Below are positions 1 through 11,344 of a stretch of 64,000 nucleotides of DNA, in pieces. Position 1 is the first letter of the stretch. Each line of letters begins with the position of its first letter. The DNA comes from Brachypterus glaber (lineage: Eukaryota; Arthropoda; Insecta; Coleoptera; Kateretidae), in the NCBI GenBank assembly GCA_958510825.1, contig OY294047.1, positions 51,381,365-51,445,364 of the forward strand. The letters run 5' to 3'. The position numbers and the translations under genes were made by a program. The notes beneath the pieces are model-generated. The model did not search any database. It was not told where the DNA came from and saw nothing but the letters and a program-made list of their open reading frames with translations.

Positions 1-118
1 TAAAAAATTAATTAAAATTACATAGTATTACATTGATTTACATCTACATGTATAGTCCATTCAAATTCCTATGTTAAATTGCTGATACTTCAGAGGGTAG
101 TTGTGGAGAGTAACAGGG

Positions 119-782
119 CACTCCGTTTAGTTTTTCACCGGGTGATTTGCGTAAGGGGTGTCCGCTATCTTGAATTTTAGGGGTGAGTGCGGTTATCTCG
201 CTAAATATGCATTTTACGATAAAAATACATATAACCAATTTTGTTAAGGAGAAAATTTTTAACAATTTTTGTTTGAATCATTTTTTTAATATATTAATAA
301 CAATCGAGTTATAAATATTCAAAAATTACCACGTTGGGGGTGAAATTGTAGCTCTTGAAATTCTATAGTTTTATAAGTTTTATAAATTACGAATTTTTGT
401 TACGGTTACATTGGGCGCCGAAAGTCGAGTTGCGCCGTCTATAACCGTACAATAGTACCTATGAAAATTTATAATATATGAAGCTTATAGAGATTTTTTT
501 AGAGCTACAAGTTTGCTCATAACCACTTTTATTCTTCGATGAATAATTTGGCTGAAAAATGGAAAAACTAGTTTCACCTCCAACATGGATATTTTTGAAT
601 CAACTCGGTTGATATTAATATATTAAAAAAATTATCCAAAAAAAAATGTTAGAAATATCCTCCTTTAGAAAATTGGTTATATGAATTTTTATTTTAAGAT
701 GCATATTAAGCAATTCACCCCTAAAATTTAAGATAGCGGTCACCCCTTACGCAAATCACCCGGTGAAAAACTGACAGGAGTG
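119..782. mobile_element. fold-back DNA element, about 660 bp
   Basis: The two ends are inverted copies of each other. The left arm (119 to about 345) and right arm (about 510 to 782) share the terminal word CACTCC, then a stretch reading TTTTTCACCGGGTGATTTG, then a match of more than 150 bp with scattered changes. The middle is AT-rich and non-coding. A long-armed non-autonomous DNA element fits best. No transposase or clear target duplication is visible, so the superfamily is not assigned. A 63-residue open frame on the minus strand at 74-265 is a by-product of the left arm. Confidence 0.75.
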
Positions 783-979
783 TTCTACTACTACTACAGT
801 TTAAAATATCAGCTCGTGTAAATTTATTAAAATTTACAATTATTATTTGACTGGACTATTATCAATTAGGGAATATGCAATTTTACATAAAATGAACCAA
901 AATTGATATTAGATTTTTAATTTATTATTATAAGCAGGTTTTTTGTGTATTTATTTATTAATTTACATAAATATCTAGT

Positions 980-1395
980 TAATGGAGATCTCTACAACTA
1001 GAATTATGAAACAAAAGACGTCTACCCTATCTCTATCTCATTTGTGCTACACTTTTCAGCCAACCAAATAAATACTGTATTTGTTTTTCATACAACAAAT
1101 ACAGTATTTATTTGGTTGGCCGGAAAGTGTAGCACTGAGCGGTACGAACGAACATAGCTAATGTGAATCTGTAGAATAAGATAATTCTACTAAAATTTAG
1201 ATGGCGCCAGTAATTTCTTTAATAAAAATTAAATTGTTACACTTTTCGCCCGGCCAAGTAAATATTGTATTTGTTCAACAAAGAACAAATACAGAATTTG
1301 TTTGGTTGGGTGGAAGTGGGAGTGTATGTATGTCTTCTATCCTTTTTGGGTAGAACTTTTGTCCCTGTCTGATCTAACGGGAGAAATCGCCATTA
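980..1395 (+). mobile_element. family A MITE, copy 1
   Basis: The element starts TAATGGAGATCTCT and ends AGAAATCGCCATTA, so its ends are imperfect inverted repeats beginning with TA, as expected for a Tc1/mariner-type non-autonomous element. Inside are two successive hairpins. The first has arms of about 35 bp around AATACTGTATTTG (about 1050-1136); the second is less perfect (about 1238-1322). Four other copies in the window have the same order. It encodes nothing. Confidence 0.85.
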
Positions 1396-1831
1396 AGTCC
1401 CTACTAATTTACTAAAAGTGGCTTCAAAATTAGAAAGAAAACAAAAGCTACGCTGTATTTGAGATTGTTATTGTCATTTTTGGCTTGGTAAGAAAGTTAT
1501 TTAGGCAACGAAAATAACAGGGAAATTTCTCATTAAACGTTATCTTAATGAATAAGATCTTATCTATAGACGCTTCGGCTTTTCCGGCTTTTCCTGAAAA
1601 CCGTTAATCTGTTTATCTTATAAATATGGCGTAGCATAGTTGTCTATTTTGACAACTCGAAAGAATAGATAGTTGCTGGTATTATGCGCGGAGATAATTT
1701 TTATTCTACTTCATCCAGTTTTGCAAGGCAGTAAGGGACGCGGCCCGTTTTACACCACAAAGCGCATAAATAGCATAATTATGCATAAATCGTCAAAAAT
1801 TTAACAGATGTCGGTACTGTTTTCCTGGAAA
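1396..1831. other. unassigned AT-rich spacer
   Basis: No reading frame, repeat or RNA-like fold that I can support lies between the family A copy and the next hairpin. Confidence 0.5.
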
Positions 1832-1949
1832 GGGCCTATCCAAAGACTCGCATAATAAGCATAGTACATAAGAATGCGATACCAGGATTGGCTTGATGTG
1901 TCGTCATGTATCTTGTAATGATTGTTATGCGAGCCTCTGGATAGGTCTT
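1832..1949. mobile_element. short hairpin MITE, about 118 bp
   Basis: The sequence CCTATCCAAAGACTCGCATA near 1835 is mirrored, with a few changes, near 1945 (TATGCGAGCCTCTGGATAGG). The arms are about 29 bp with about 60 bp between them. This matches a small terminal-inverted-repeat element. No target duplication is evident. Confidence 0.6.
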
Positions 1950-2452
1950 GAATTGTAATTGTAACCTAAAAATTTGACGTTTTCCTTGTGTTCAATATAA
2001 TTTACGTTTGTACAATATGTAGGATATGCTAATTTAGTGTGAGTGTATGAAGAATAAACCAAAAAAGTAGCTTTTTAAATACCATACAAAATAACATTAA
2101 GTATAACCATTTTTTTTATGTAACTTTCTCTTATTTTATTAGCTTTAACGACCGTCAATCATTGTCATAGACAAAAAATGTCACAATATTTTATATGTTA
2201 AAAGGTACGAGTTTTTAACCAATGATGTAGCTTAAAAATTGCGGGAATTTTAAACTACTATCTTGCATAATTGGACGGATTATAGTAAATACATTTTTTT
2301 CTTCAGGGAAAATCCAGTTAATTCCATTATTTTCCTGATTTGTTTGTCATGTTATAGTCGTGTTTTAGTCGTGGCGTAATCGTGTTTAATCGTGTTTTGT
2401 CGTGTCTTTTGCATATCTCTAAAATTGCACAGTGTGAAACTAACTTTTTAAG
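1950..2452. other. AT-rich spacer with GTCGTG repeats
   Basis: At 2344-2405 a loose tandem array of TAGTCGTGTTT-like words repeats about five times with a period of about 11-13 bp. The rest shows nothing recognisable. Confidence 0.5.
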
Positions 2453-2453
2453 T

Positions 2454-2484
<31 letters not shown>
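2453..2484 (-). mobile_element. orphan LINE 3' tail (TAA)n
   Basis: A run of TAA triplets is followed by ATAAATCGACTTTATTCAG. Read on the minus strand this is an AATAAAGTCGATTTATT terminus with a triplet tail, like the 3' ends of the LINE copies at 10925 and 27655. No reverse-transcriptase coding survives upstream on the minus strand (2485-3000). This is probably a heavily 5'-truncated copy, though a plain microsatellite is possible. Confidence 0.5.
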
Positions 2485-2490
<6 letters not shown>

Positions 2491-3588
2491 CGACTTTATT
2501 CAGACCATTAACAAAATACAATTTAATTGGATTATACTTAAAATTAAATAGCCTAAATGGGCGAAGTCTAGCTGAAAGCTACACGGAAAGAAATTAGTGG
2601 GCTCTGCGCTATACATTATAAGATATTTGGTAACAGTGGCAAATTATAGTGATTTAAGCTATAGATTATAAGGGACACAATATCTAATAATGTTAAAAAT
2701 AAATTGGAAACGATTATATATATTACAGACACGATTATATTTATTACAGGCACTATTATAAATTTACAGAAATTTTATTATATTATAAAAATTATTAGCA
2801 CGGACAATAATTAAATCTATTTAAGCTATAAATGCCATACTATTTGTTATATTTTATTATTCACTAAACAATTAAAGTATTTCATATAAATTTTTACACT
2901 GACTGCCATAATTGTAAGAGAAAGCCTTGTATTTATATAATAAGCGATTATAATTTGCTTGGTATGTGTCTTATAGCGCTCCTAGCTATAATTTTTTTTT
3001 TCCGTGTAATCAACTTAACCCAGAAAAATAATAATAGAAAAATCTTAGTAATTTGAGCATAAATTAAGAATTAATATAATACTTAAAATATATTTTAAGT
3101 ACAGGAAAGGAAACAGCCATATTTTTTTATAACAAACATGTAGAATCTTTATTGCTTATTTAATAAATGTTTTTTATATTTAGTCTTAAATTATCTTATC
3201 TTATCTTAGAATTGCTTAATGTAAAAATAGCTTTAGTATTTTTGTAGTATAGTCAATGAAGGCGACCAAGTGAAACAATTGAAATTTTTTATTTCTTTTA
3301 GAAGAAACCGCAAAGACCTAAATTAGTTTTTCCTTCAAGATTTCTAAATTAGATTTCTGTGCTCTAGTTTTCGAACGACGCGTCGGATTTCATTACTTAG
3401 TTAGTTGAGAAAATAGTGTTTAAATTGAAAATATTTACTCAAGTCTATTTAATGATTTAAGAGCTAAAACGGGAAGTTGCTTATCTTTTGACGGTTTTAT
3501 TATGATTTCACTGTGCTGTGGAGTTTAGTTTTAATCATGTAAAAGGGTTGTAATGTAATGATTTAAAAATAAAAGTGTATTTTACAAA
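2485..3588. other. AT-rich sequence, possible LINE 3' UTR debris
   Basis: The first few hundred bases may be the 3' untranslated part of the retroelement whose tail lies just to the left. A short TTATC microsatellite lies near 3190-3206. No coding or fold-back structure is convincing. Confidence 0.4.
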
Positions 3589-4212
3589 TAACACAAGTCT
3601 ACAAATAAAAATCTTTGTCCTAAGGTTCTAACCCAACATTTTCTATATTTTTTAGTGCGCTGAAACCGATTTCACCATAAAAAAGAGTCATTGCGCAGTT
3701 TTTCCACAAATCTTATATAAAGTGTATAATTATTTAAATTATAAACTTCTTATACGAGTTATAAATAGGAAATGATGTATTAGAACCTTAGGACATAGAA
3801 TTTGTTTTTTATAACATTAAGCATCTTTACCTGTTACAACCACATTTCTGTTGCTGTATTTATTTTTAATTTGGGTTTCGAGTATCACGTAGCAGTGCGA
3901 CATCGGGAGCGATCGATCGATCGTAAATCAATATACACACAACTGACATACCGCGTCGGGCGTCGGTTGAAATTTACAATATTTACGCCTGCAAAATAGA
4001 CGCATAAGTTCCATATACACATATGTATTTAGCAATAATTGGCAGTGTATATCTACACTAGTCAAACAAACATTTATTATTAACTTTATGTTCGATCTGT
4101 AAAAAAACTGTACGATAAATCTTTTTTTCATGGTGAAATCGGCTTCAGCGCATCAAAAAAACATGATGAGTTAGAGCCATAGGACAGAGATTTTTTTTGT
4201 AGACTTGTGTTA
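3589..4212. mobile_element. fold-back element, about 624 bp
   Basis: The left arm (3589-3715) begins TAACACAAGTCTACAAA and the right arm (4090-4212) is its reverse complement, with roughly 80-85 percent match by eye over about 120 bp, including the shared words GCGCTGAA and CCGATTTCACCAT. A third, partial piece of the arm (AGAACCTTAGGACATAGA) recurs at 3781. The centre holds a GATC-repeat block near 3909-3923. Short frames over this interval fall in the arms and look accidental. Confidence 0.75.
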
Positions 4213-4675
4213 TCTTCTCACACAGAAAAAAAAATGACGTATTTGTGATACTTGTGTGCAAGTATAGAAATACTTGTTATAAACATATTTAACTGATTAA
4301 AAAAAAAAACAATAATTTGTAAGTAAGATACTTAGACCAAAAAGTCCAAACTTGAATTAAGTAAAAGTGCTTGGTTTAAGCAATAAAATTATTGTAATGA
4401 AATCAATAAAGTTGTTAGATACTGTATAAACAATGTATACCGATATTTATCTAGGATAGAGCATATATATATGGGGTGATCGGTTGTCACTCATTTACGC
4501 CTTTTCCATTTAAAAGATACTCAACCCTTTCTGCTGGTAAATTGCAATTGGGGTAGTTTGATGGACGTGTTAATGTGTTGTAAAGAAAAAATAAATAGAA
4601 TACTTCCGGATATACTGCAGTTGGATCTAACCCACCGAAGGGCGTAGATCTTTTTCTTCTATGGGGGAGTAATAC
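4213..4675. other. unassigned AT-rich spacer
   Basis: Only an A-run (about 4299-4310) and a short AT dinucleotide run (4463-4473) stand out. Confidence 0.5.
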
Positions 4676-4980
4676 CCAGGGCCGGCCTTTCAAGCCTCAA
4701 ATTTGGCGCCCCTAGCAAAAGAAAAAACACCCTAAAATAAAGCTTTGTGCGCCTACAAAAAAAAAATTCCCCCCAAAAAATGCCATCAAGAAATCAAGCT
4801 TTGTCCCTGACGGTTTCTACCAAACGTGGCGCCCCTACAAAAAAATGACGGCGCCCAAAAAAATATCCTAAGACAAAAGCTTTGTCCCTGACGGTTTCTA
4901 CCAAACTTGGCGCCCTGCAAACAAAATTGGCGCCCACACCTATGGGGTAATTACCCCCCATTACCCCCCCTCATCTACGC
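4676..4980. repeat. GGCGCC-rich repeat with an 81-bp tandem step
   Basis: The block starts CCCAGGGCCGGCC and holds repeated TTGGCGCCC words. A stretch of about 38 bp containing GCTTTGTCCCTGACGGTTTC occurs twice (about 4797 and 4878). It is richer in C than its surroundings. It is probably the end of a dispersed repeat; class unknown. Confidence 0.55.
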
Positions 4981-5119
4981 CCAAACCATGCATTACCTCT
5001 ATGAGACTATCAAATCACAATAAATTGTGTACAAAATTAATTATATTTCTAGTTAGTTTGTTTATTATGATCATACATGCGCAGTATAGATATAAATTAA
5101 CTAAATTTTTAGTTAGTTT

Positions 5120-6060
5120 TGTTAATTGCTTTCCTATTTTGCAAATTTTGCAAAAAGGCCTTGTATTCGTGCATAAAATTCCTTTTTTTGCGTATTTTTG
5201 CGTTTTATGACGTTTTATGTCGATATAAATCAATTTCGAGCAAAAAAAAATGGTCGTTCGGTGGATCGATCAGTCGGTCGGTCGTTCTGTCTGGGAAATT
5301 TTGCGTGCACGATAAGTTAAGAACGCTTTAAGCTAGAGACTTGAAATTTGACATACAAGTATGTTACCAAAAGTTCTCACTAGGAATTGTTTTCGGTGAA
5401 CATTAGTATGCGGCAAGGGAGGCAAATGGAGAAAAATACATTTTTTTTACCAAAAGTTTAAAATTGCTATAAAGGGTTTTTTAGGGTTGCTGAAATTTAA
5501 TCTTATAATAAAAATGTTCTAATTCCACCCCCGTGGGGGTGAGGGGGTAAATATTTTTAAATATTTTCAATATTTTCGTCAAATTGATATATAGGGATTT
5601 TTGGGCTCGAATAATCTGAATCTGTTAATAATTTTTTTCTTATTTCACCCCCTAAGGGGTGGGGGGTAGTCTTCGTGAAAATTGTTATATTGGTGTTTTT
5701 GAGGTTGCTGAAAGGGAATCTGATAACAAAAAAATTCTAACTCCACCCTCTGAGGGGCGGGGGGTAGTTTTCGTGAAAATTTATATATTGGGGTTTTTGA
5801 GGTTGCTGAAAGTGAATCTGATAATAAAAAAAATCTAACTCCACCCCCTGAGGGGCGGGGGATAGTTGTCTTGAAAATTGACATATTGGGGTTTTTGTTT
5901 TGAGATCGCTAAAACTACATCTTAAAATACAATTTTACCAAATCCACCCCCTGAGTTGCGGGGAGTAGTTTTTTGTGAAAATTGATATATAGGGGTTTTT
6001 AAGGTTGCTGAAAGTGAATTTGATAATAAAAAAACCATTTCACGTGCAGAGGTGAAAAAT
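5120..6060 (+). mobile_element. family E repeat, copy 1, with internal minisatellite
   Basis: The left part (about 5150-5460) contains a TCGGTCGGTCGTTCTGTC block and a stretch (AAGCTAGAGACTTGAAATTT) that is found again, inverted, at 47820-48060. The right part (5521-6035) is a tandem array of about five units with GC-rich cores (CACCCCCTGAGGGGCGGGG type) beginning near 5526, 5646, 5744, 5842 and 5945, so the period is mostly 98-104 bp. Each unit has a palindromic core and a tail reading GGTTGCTGAAAGTGAATC. An 79-codon minus-strand frame at 5645-5884 simply crosses the array and is not a gene. Confidence 0.8.
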
Positions 6061-7511
6061 GGGATAGCTCTTTTACTCGGCAGTTTATTTTTTAATTAAG
6101 CTAACCTTTAGCTAACTTTGGGTGGGCAAGACCATACTGCAGGATGAATTAAGGCATCTAGATTGACGTACTTCACTGTTAATCGAAACCATCCGTTAAG
6201 TAAATAAAGTGTCATTAATTATCCTTGGGACCACTATTGTAAATTTCTCCCCAAAATTTAGATTTTGGCAAGTTTACTGATTAAAATTTTTTGGTGAAAT
6301 TGATCGTCTATAGAACTCCCTTCATTTAAATTAAGTTTGCGGAAAATATCAAATCATTTATAAACATAAAGGGTAACCAATGATTAATTGGGTTTTAATT
6401 CTTTCTTGTCTTCTTAAAAATTATTAAAAATTTAGACTTTTTTTTAAGCTAATTCTCTGAAATTTGAATATTTATATTATCTACTTCTTTGTACAACTTT
6501 GTAGCAAAGTTTATGAAAACTTTTTTTCATTCTGTTTTAAAGCTGTAATAGTTTACTACATATCGAGGTGGAAACTCTTGCATTTCCTGAGGGAAAGTTT
6601 GCAATCAAAAGAGCGTAGCTCTGAGGTTTGCAAATTCCCATAGGACAAATGAAATCTTACACCGAGGTTTGAATACTTTTTTTTTCACAACCAAACCTGT
6701 TTTATACAATTATTTGCCTTTTTTCCCATTACAAAAACTATCTGAATTTGACGCCATATAGAAAAGTTTAATTGCAGTGAAGTTTGTTACAAATGTTGCT
6801 TTTTGAATATAAAATAATAAATTAAATAGAAATCAATAAAATAAACTTTGTTCTTTGTTAATTATCATGATAATAAGACTGTATTTATTTTCATTCAATA
6901 TAAAGTAATACATTTATAGTTTTTCTCTAATATTATAAATGAAATACATATGTTACTTCGTTAGTTTAGCGCTAGAGGGCAGCACTTTTTCTTCAATTAA
7001 TTCAAATTTTTGATAAGTGACAAGAGCCTTCCCGACCAAGGGAGGAAAATTATATGTTTCTAACTTTTTAGGAAGTTGCAGTTAATAATAATTAATTTTC
7101 CAACTTTTATGTATATATGTAATTAGCCAATGTAATGGTTGTAAATAAAAAACTTTATTCCCCCTCTTGCAGAAAATAAATTAATATGCTTATTTGCAAC
7201 AAAGTATTTACAAAAATATAAATCCCGATTAAAACAATGTAGTTTTAGTCGGTAACATTTTTATTTTATAAATATTTAAGCAGTTTTAAACCCAGATTTA
7301 TCGCCATTCCGTTGAGATTACAAAGTATATGCAGATTTTAAATATTAATTTATCTTACACGCACATGTACTTATAAACATTTAACTTATGAGAAGCTTAA
7401 CAATATTTATGACTTAAATAATTAATTTCTACTCAAACTTTTCAATCTTTTGACTTAAAATTGAAATATTAAGGAATGGGAGAGTTAACAATCTCACATT
7501 TTTGCATTTTT
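6061..7511. other. unassigned AT-rich DNA
   Basis: About 1.45 kb without a supportable frame, hairpin or recognised repeat. Homopolymer A and T runs are scattered through it. Confidence 0.5.
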
Positions 7512-7839
7512 GGGAGCGTTCAAGTATTACGTAACGCGCTAGGGGGGGGGGGGGGTGGGGGTCTCAAAAACGTTACGCCGCGTAACGGGGGGGTGTCAGT
7601 ATCACGTTTTTTATAATGATCTAGGCTTAAAGAGACGGATTCCTCGCAAAATTTATTGCACACGGCGTGGTTAACAGTTAACAGTTAACTAAATCCTCTA
7701 AACAAAAACAATTAGAGATGGAAAACCATAGCCAATAACCGGTTTTCGGTTAACCGGTCTCGAAAATGTTACGCCGCGTTACATGGGGGGGGTGGGGGTC
7801 AAAAATGGCCAAATTTTGCGTTACGTAATACTTGAACTT
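7512..7839. mobile_element. family D MITE, copy 1 (long form)
   Basis: The left end reads GGGAGCGTTCAAGTATTACG and the right end is its inverse (GCGTTACGTAATACTTGAAC). Next to the left end is a run of about 14 G. Internal repeated words GTTACGCCGCGT (near 7571 and 7770) show a second inverted layer, and a GGTTAACAGTTAAC cluster lies in the centre. It is roughly twice as long as the 155-bp copies at 22248 and 48802, so it may carry an insertion. Confidence 0.8.
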
Positions 7840-8032
7840 TAGAGTTCCGTACTTCTTTTTTATCGATAACTCGCTTTTTACTTATTGTAGGAAAAGAAAA
7901 ACCAAACCAAATAAAAGCTTAAATAATTCTCTACAAAAAATGTCATACGTATTTTTGAGCTACGACTAGAACTCCTGGAGATAGAGGCGCAAAAAGGAAA
8001 ACAAAATTAAAAAAAACTCGGTACGGAACTTT
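7840..8032. mobile_element. small fold-back MITE
   Basis: Ends AGAGTTCCGTACTTCTTTTT (7842) and its inverse (AAAAAACTCGGTACGGAACTT, to about 8031) are about 20-bp inverted repeats. The element abuts family D copy 1, whose last few bases seem to be replaced by this one. Confidence 0.6.
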
Positions 8033-9999
8033 TAATGCGCGAGTCTACTCGCATTTGACTTTTTTATTTATATTGAAGACAGAATTTATTAGCTTTAAAA
8101 GCCTATATTACCAATATCAATAAATAATTCGGTGGAGGTTCTTTCCCGGACCGATTTGGTTTAAATTTGGGTAAGGCCAGAAATTATCATAGAAATTAAA
8201 AAATGTATTTTTTTAGGGTCCACGCCCTATAAATGTTCATTTAGGTCAAAAACTACCCTCAATTTTTTTCAGATTTTTAAAAAAATATTAAGTGGTGGCC
8301 TTTTTATTAATATTTAAATATAAAAACGTTGAAATCAGGCGATTTTAGGAAGGAAAATTATTTTTGAATAATAAGGGAATAAAGGCTTTACCAGGGTAAA
8401 AACATTGCAAAAATTGACGTATTTATGTTACAAAAAAGGTCACTTAGAAATTTTTCTCTTGGGCCATTTTATTTTTAGAAATTTATTGATAATTAACGCC
8501 CGATATATATTTTTTTAATAAACAGGACAGGGAGTCCAAAAAAAATCAAAAATCCCATCAAATGTAAAACAAGTCACTTTATTTCGATAAAAGGGATGAT
8601 ATTTGGCCAAAAAGCATAATATGTACAAATTGCTTTGAAATGCGTTTATTTTTATAACTGGGTGTTGCGGTTTTTTTTTCAGATTTTTAAAAATAAACGT
8701 CCTAAACTTTTTTTTTAACATTATTAAGCGTGTTTTATTACATAATATACTACAAGGCATTTTAAAAACATTTTTTCTTTATTTTCTACAAAATTAATAT
8801 TTTATTTTTTAATAATTTACTTTTTAACTTTATTGAGATATTTGATTATTTTTTGGTACTGTACTTTTTTTCAAAAAAGTAAATATAGTCCCTGAAGTTT
8901 GACATATTAGAAAAAAAAGGGCTCCTTGGAAAAAAGTGCATTTTTGTTAGCCTTTATTAACCTCATGTGTCAATTTTTATCATTTTTACGCCATAAAAAT
9001 CCCTTTTATTTTTGTAGAGGGGCATAAAAATTGAGAATATTTCTTTATTATCCAGAAACACTTTTTTGTTCCATAAACGTTCAATATCAAAGTTTTTATA
9101 TCCTTAAAAAAACAAAAACCCTTCACGCTTTTGCGCCGGCAGGGCCTCTATATATTTTTTAAAAAACCTAAAAAAAAATCAGAGTTGTTTTTTTACCTAA
9201 AAAAACAATTTTGAGGGGTAGGACCCAAACAATTCCGTAGGTCCTGGGCACCCTAACACTCAGGTATAAGTAAAAAAAGTCCAAACCTTTCGGAGAAAAC
9301 ATTTTAACTTAACTATCTGCAGACAGAATATTTTTTCAGTGTATTACGAATAAATCTCTTTTTACATGAGCAATTTTTATTTGTATTAAATACTTTTCAT
9401 ATATGAGATTTGTTCGGGACTCAATCAAAAACTTTATTTAGATAAGCATGTCTCTAAGGGAATTGAAAGGGCTAAAAGCTGAACTTCTTGATATCATGTG
9501 TCCATTCTAGTGTTATGGTAAGCCTAAGGGTGGACTACACATACTATAGTATACTGTAGTCAGCTGAATTGGAAAAATGAATTACTATAAATCAAAATAG
9601 ATCGAAAATTGAGTGGTTATAGGCGCTATTGAAGCTTTGGTTCGATAGTAGTTTGCGGACAATTGGTTTATACGAAAGAAAAATGAATCACAGATATATC
9701 TGTAGCCTCAGAGAAAATGGGATAATTTGATTTTGGAGGTTAAGAAATCATTTTTCCACAATAACGTAATATCAGCGTAAATAGACGGAAAAAATTCTTA
9801 CGATATATTCTCAGAAACAATTGTTATCTATTAAATATTGACTGATTTTGTTTCAATGTAACCCCAAGCTAAGGAACTAAGGTCCAAAAAGTAAGGGATT
9901 TACAGTCTCCTAAAAATGCCCCATTTTTAAAAGGTCATCATAGTTTTAAAAGCAATTTTTGTATAGGAACTTCTTTTATTTATTCGGTTATTGTTCGGT
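8033..9999. other. unassigned T-rich DNA
   Basis: Nearly 2 kb of AT-rich sequence. A word TTTTTTCAGATTTTTAAAAA occurs twice (about 8265 and 8677). An 81-codon minus-strand frame at 8515-8760 is lysine/phenylalanine rich, resembles nothing known to me, and is probably accidental. Confidence 0.45.
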
Positions 10000-10925
10000 T
10001 ATTGTTTGCGGACGACTTCAAATTTTATTTAATAATTAAGTCTATTAACGATTGTATTTTGCTGCAAAATCAAATTAACCTTTTATGGGACTGGTGCATT
10101 CGTAATAAATTAAATCTTAACATTAAAAAATGTAAATACATGTCATATTCAACTAAACATAATATAATAGACTACCAGTATCATATAAACGGTACTCCGC
10201 TTGAGAGATGCCATGAGTTGAAAGATCTAGGGGTTGTATTTGATACGACTTTATCTTTTTCATGTCACATATCCCAAGTCTGTTCTTCTGCTTCTAAGAT
10301 GTTGGGATTTATAATTCGAAATTCAAAATCTTTTAATAATGTATTATGCCTTAAGTCATTATATTATGCATATGTGAGATCCAGACTAGAGTATGCCTGA
10401 ACAGAAGATTTGCAAAATTTCTTTATTTTAAACGTGAAGGAGTCTATCCTGCTCAAGGATACGACAATATTGAACTGTTAAACCGCTTTAATATGCTGTC
10501 ACTTAAGACTAGACGAATAAATTTTTCCCTATGTTTTTTATATAAACTGCTTCACAATGGAATTGATTGCATGGACTTACTCAGGCAAATCAGTTTCAGA
10601 GTGCCGCGTTTGGGTTCGAGACGTGAGGATACTTTTATTTGTAATTTTAGCAGGACTAACGTTATGGTTAGATCGCCAATAAATATAATATGTAATAACT
10701 TTAATTCGTTAAACAGATCCATTGATATTAACGCGTGTTCTCTAAACTCACTTTTATACACTAACAACCTACAATAATAGGTTAAAATTGTGTATTTATG
10801 TATCCATATATATTATTTATTTTGTATATTTTTATATATAATTGTATATATGTATTTTTGCCCTAGAATAGGTGCAAACTGTTGGGTAAATAAAGATTAT
10901 TATTATTATTATTGTTATTATTATT
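10000..10925 (+). mobile_element. LINE family X, 5'-truncated copy
   Basis: A non-LTR retrotransposon fragment: it starts inside the reverse-transcriptase palm at the catalytic FADD box, continues through the C-terminal part, and ends with a 3' UTR and tail reading GGGTAAATAAAGATTATT followed by TTA repeats (to about 10925). Homologous coding lies at 29043-29549 on the minus strand. 5' truncation is the usual outcome of target-primed reverse transcription. Confidence 0.85.
10002..10777 (+). pseudogene. LINE family X reverse transcriptase, C-terminal part, broken
   Basis: The first segment (10002-10400) opens with LFADDF, the metal-binding YxDD box of reverse transcriptase, and contains LKDLGVVFD, matching the LG-box after the palm. 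It stops after SRLEYA. A second frame (10400-10777) picks up with NRRFAKFLYFKREG and runs to the end. Compared with the other family X copy, about 20-25 residues are missing exactly at this joint, so an internal deletion caused the frame change. No RNase H is seen. The TTG at 10002 is not a true start; the upstream part of the protein was never copied. It cannot be functional. Confidence 0.85.
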
Positions 10926-11281
10926 TATGTTTTCGATGCATGAAATTTAGCTTTAAAGCTTTATAACCTGTTGTGTAAAATTTCATGTTTTGAGGACATA
11001 AACATGAAATTTTAAATTTTTACAAAAACAGTTCTCCAGTATTACAACAAGTACCTTTTTTATGTATTGTTACCAGAGGAATCATATTTTAATAAAAAAC
11101 TCCGAAAAAAGTTACACAGAAAAAAGGTTAAGGCAAAAAGTGATAATGTACTCCCGTTTCGCTCGTCCTTGGTTAAAATAACTACATAAAAGCATAGATT
11201 GATACGCGTTATTAAGGTTATATCACATGTAAAACCTCGTTGTTATAACTTAGAGGGTCTCTGAGTTATTTAATAATCAAA
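10926..11281. other. unassigned spacer
   Basis: A self-complementary word pair (AAATTTCATGTTT near 10978, AAACATGAAATTT near 11001) is the only local structure noticed. Confidence 0.45.
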
Positions 11282-11344
11282 TTTTTTTTATCCCCTTTTG
11301 GATGGGCGTGGGAGCTAAGTCCATGCAAAAGGGGATAAAAAAAT
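11282..11344. repeat. perfect 18-19 bp inverted repeat
   Basis: TTTTTTTATCCCCTTTTG and its exact reverse complement flank a 25-bp loop that is itself partly complementary. It could fold into a stable hairpin in either transcript. No flanking gene suggests a role as a terminator. Confidence 0.6.

Noticed and set aside
2344..2405. possible CRISPR-like or short regular repeat array of GTCGTG
   Set aside because: Units of 11-13 bp with no spacer structure; a degenerate tandem repeat in a eukaryotic context.
5645..5884. 79-codon minus-strand frame with repeated internal peptide
   Set aside because: It lies wholly within the 98-bp tandem array of family E; the peptide repeat mirrors the DNA repeat and no homologous protein is known to me.
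8515..8760. 81-codon minus-strand frame
   Set aside because: Low-complexity Lys/Phe composition in T-rich DNA; no motif and no supporting context.
10002..10004. TTG as the true start of the family X protein
   Set aside because: Homology shows that the protein continues upstream in intact elements; the codon is only the first in-frame candidate after the truncation point.
11282..11344. rho-independent terminator
   Set aside because: It has the shape (GC stem with T-run) but the surroundings are eukaryotic and no gene ends nearby.
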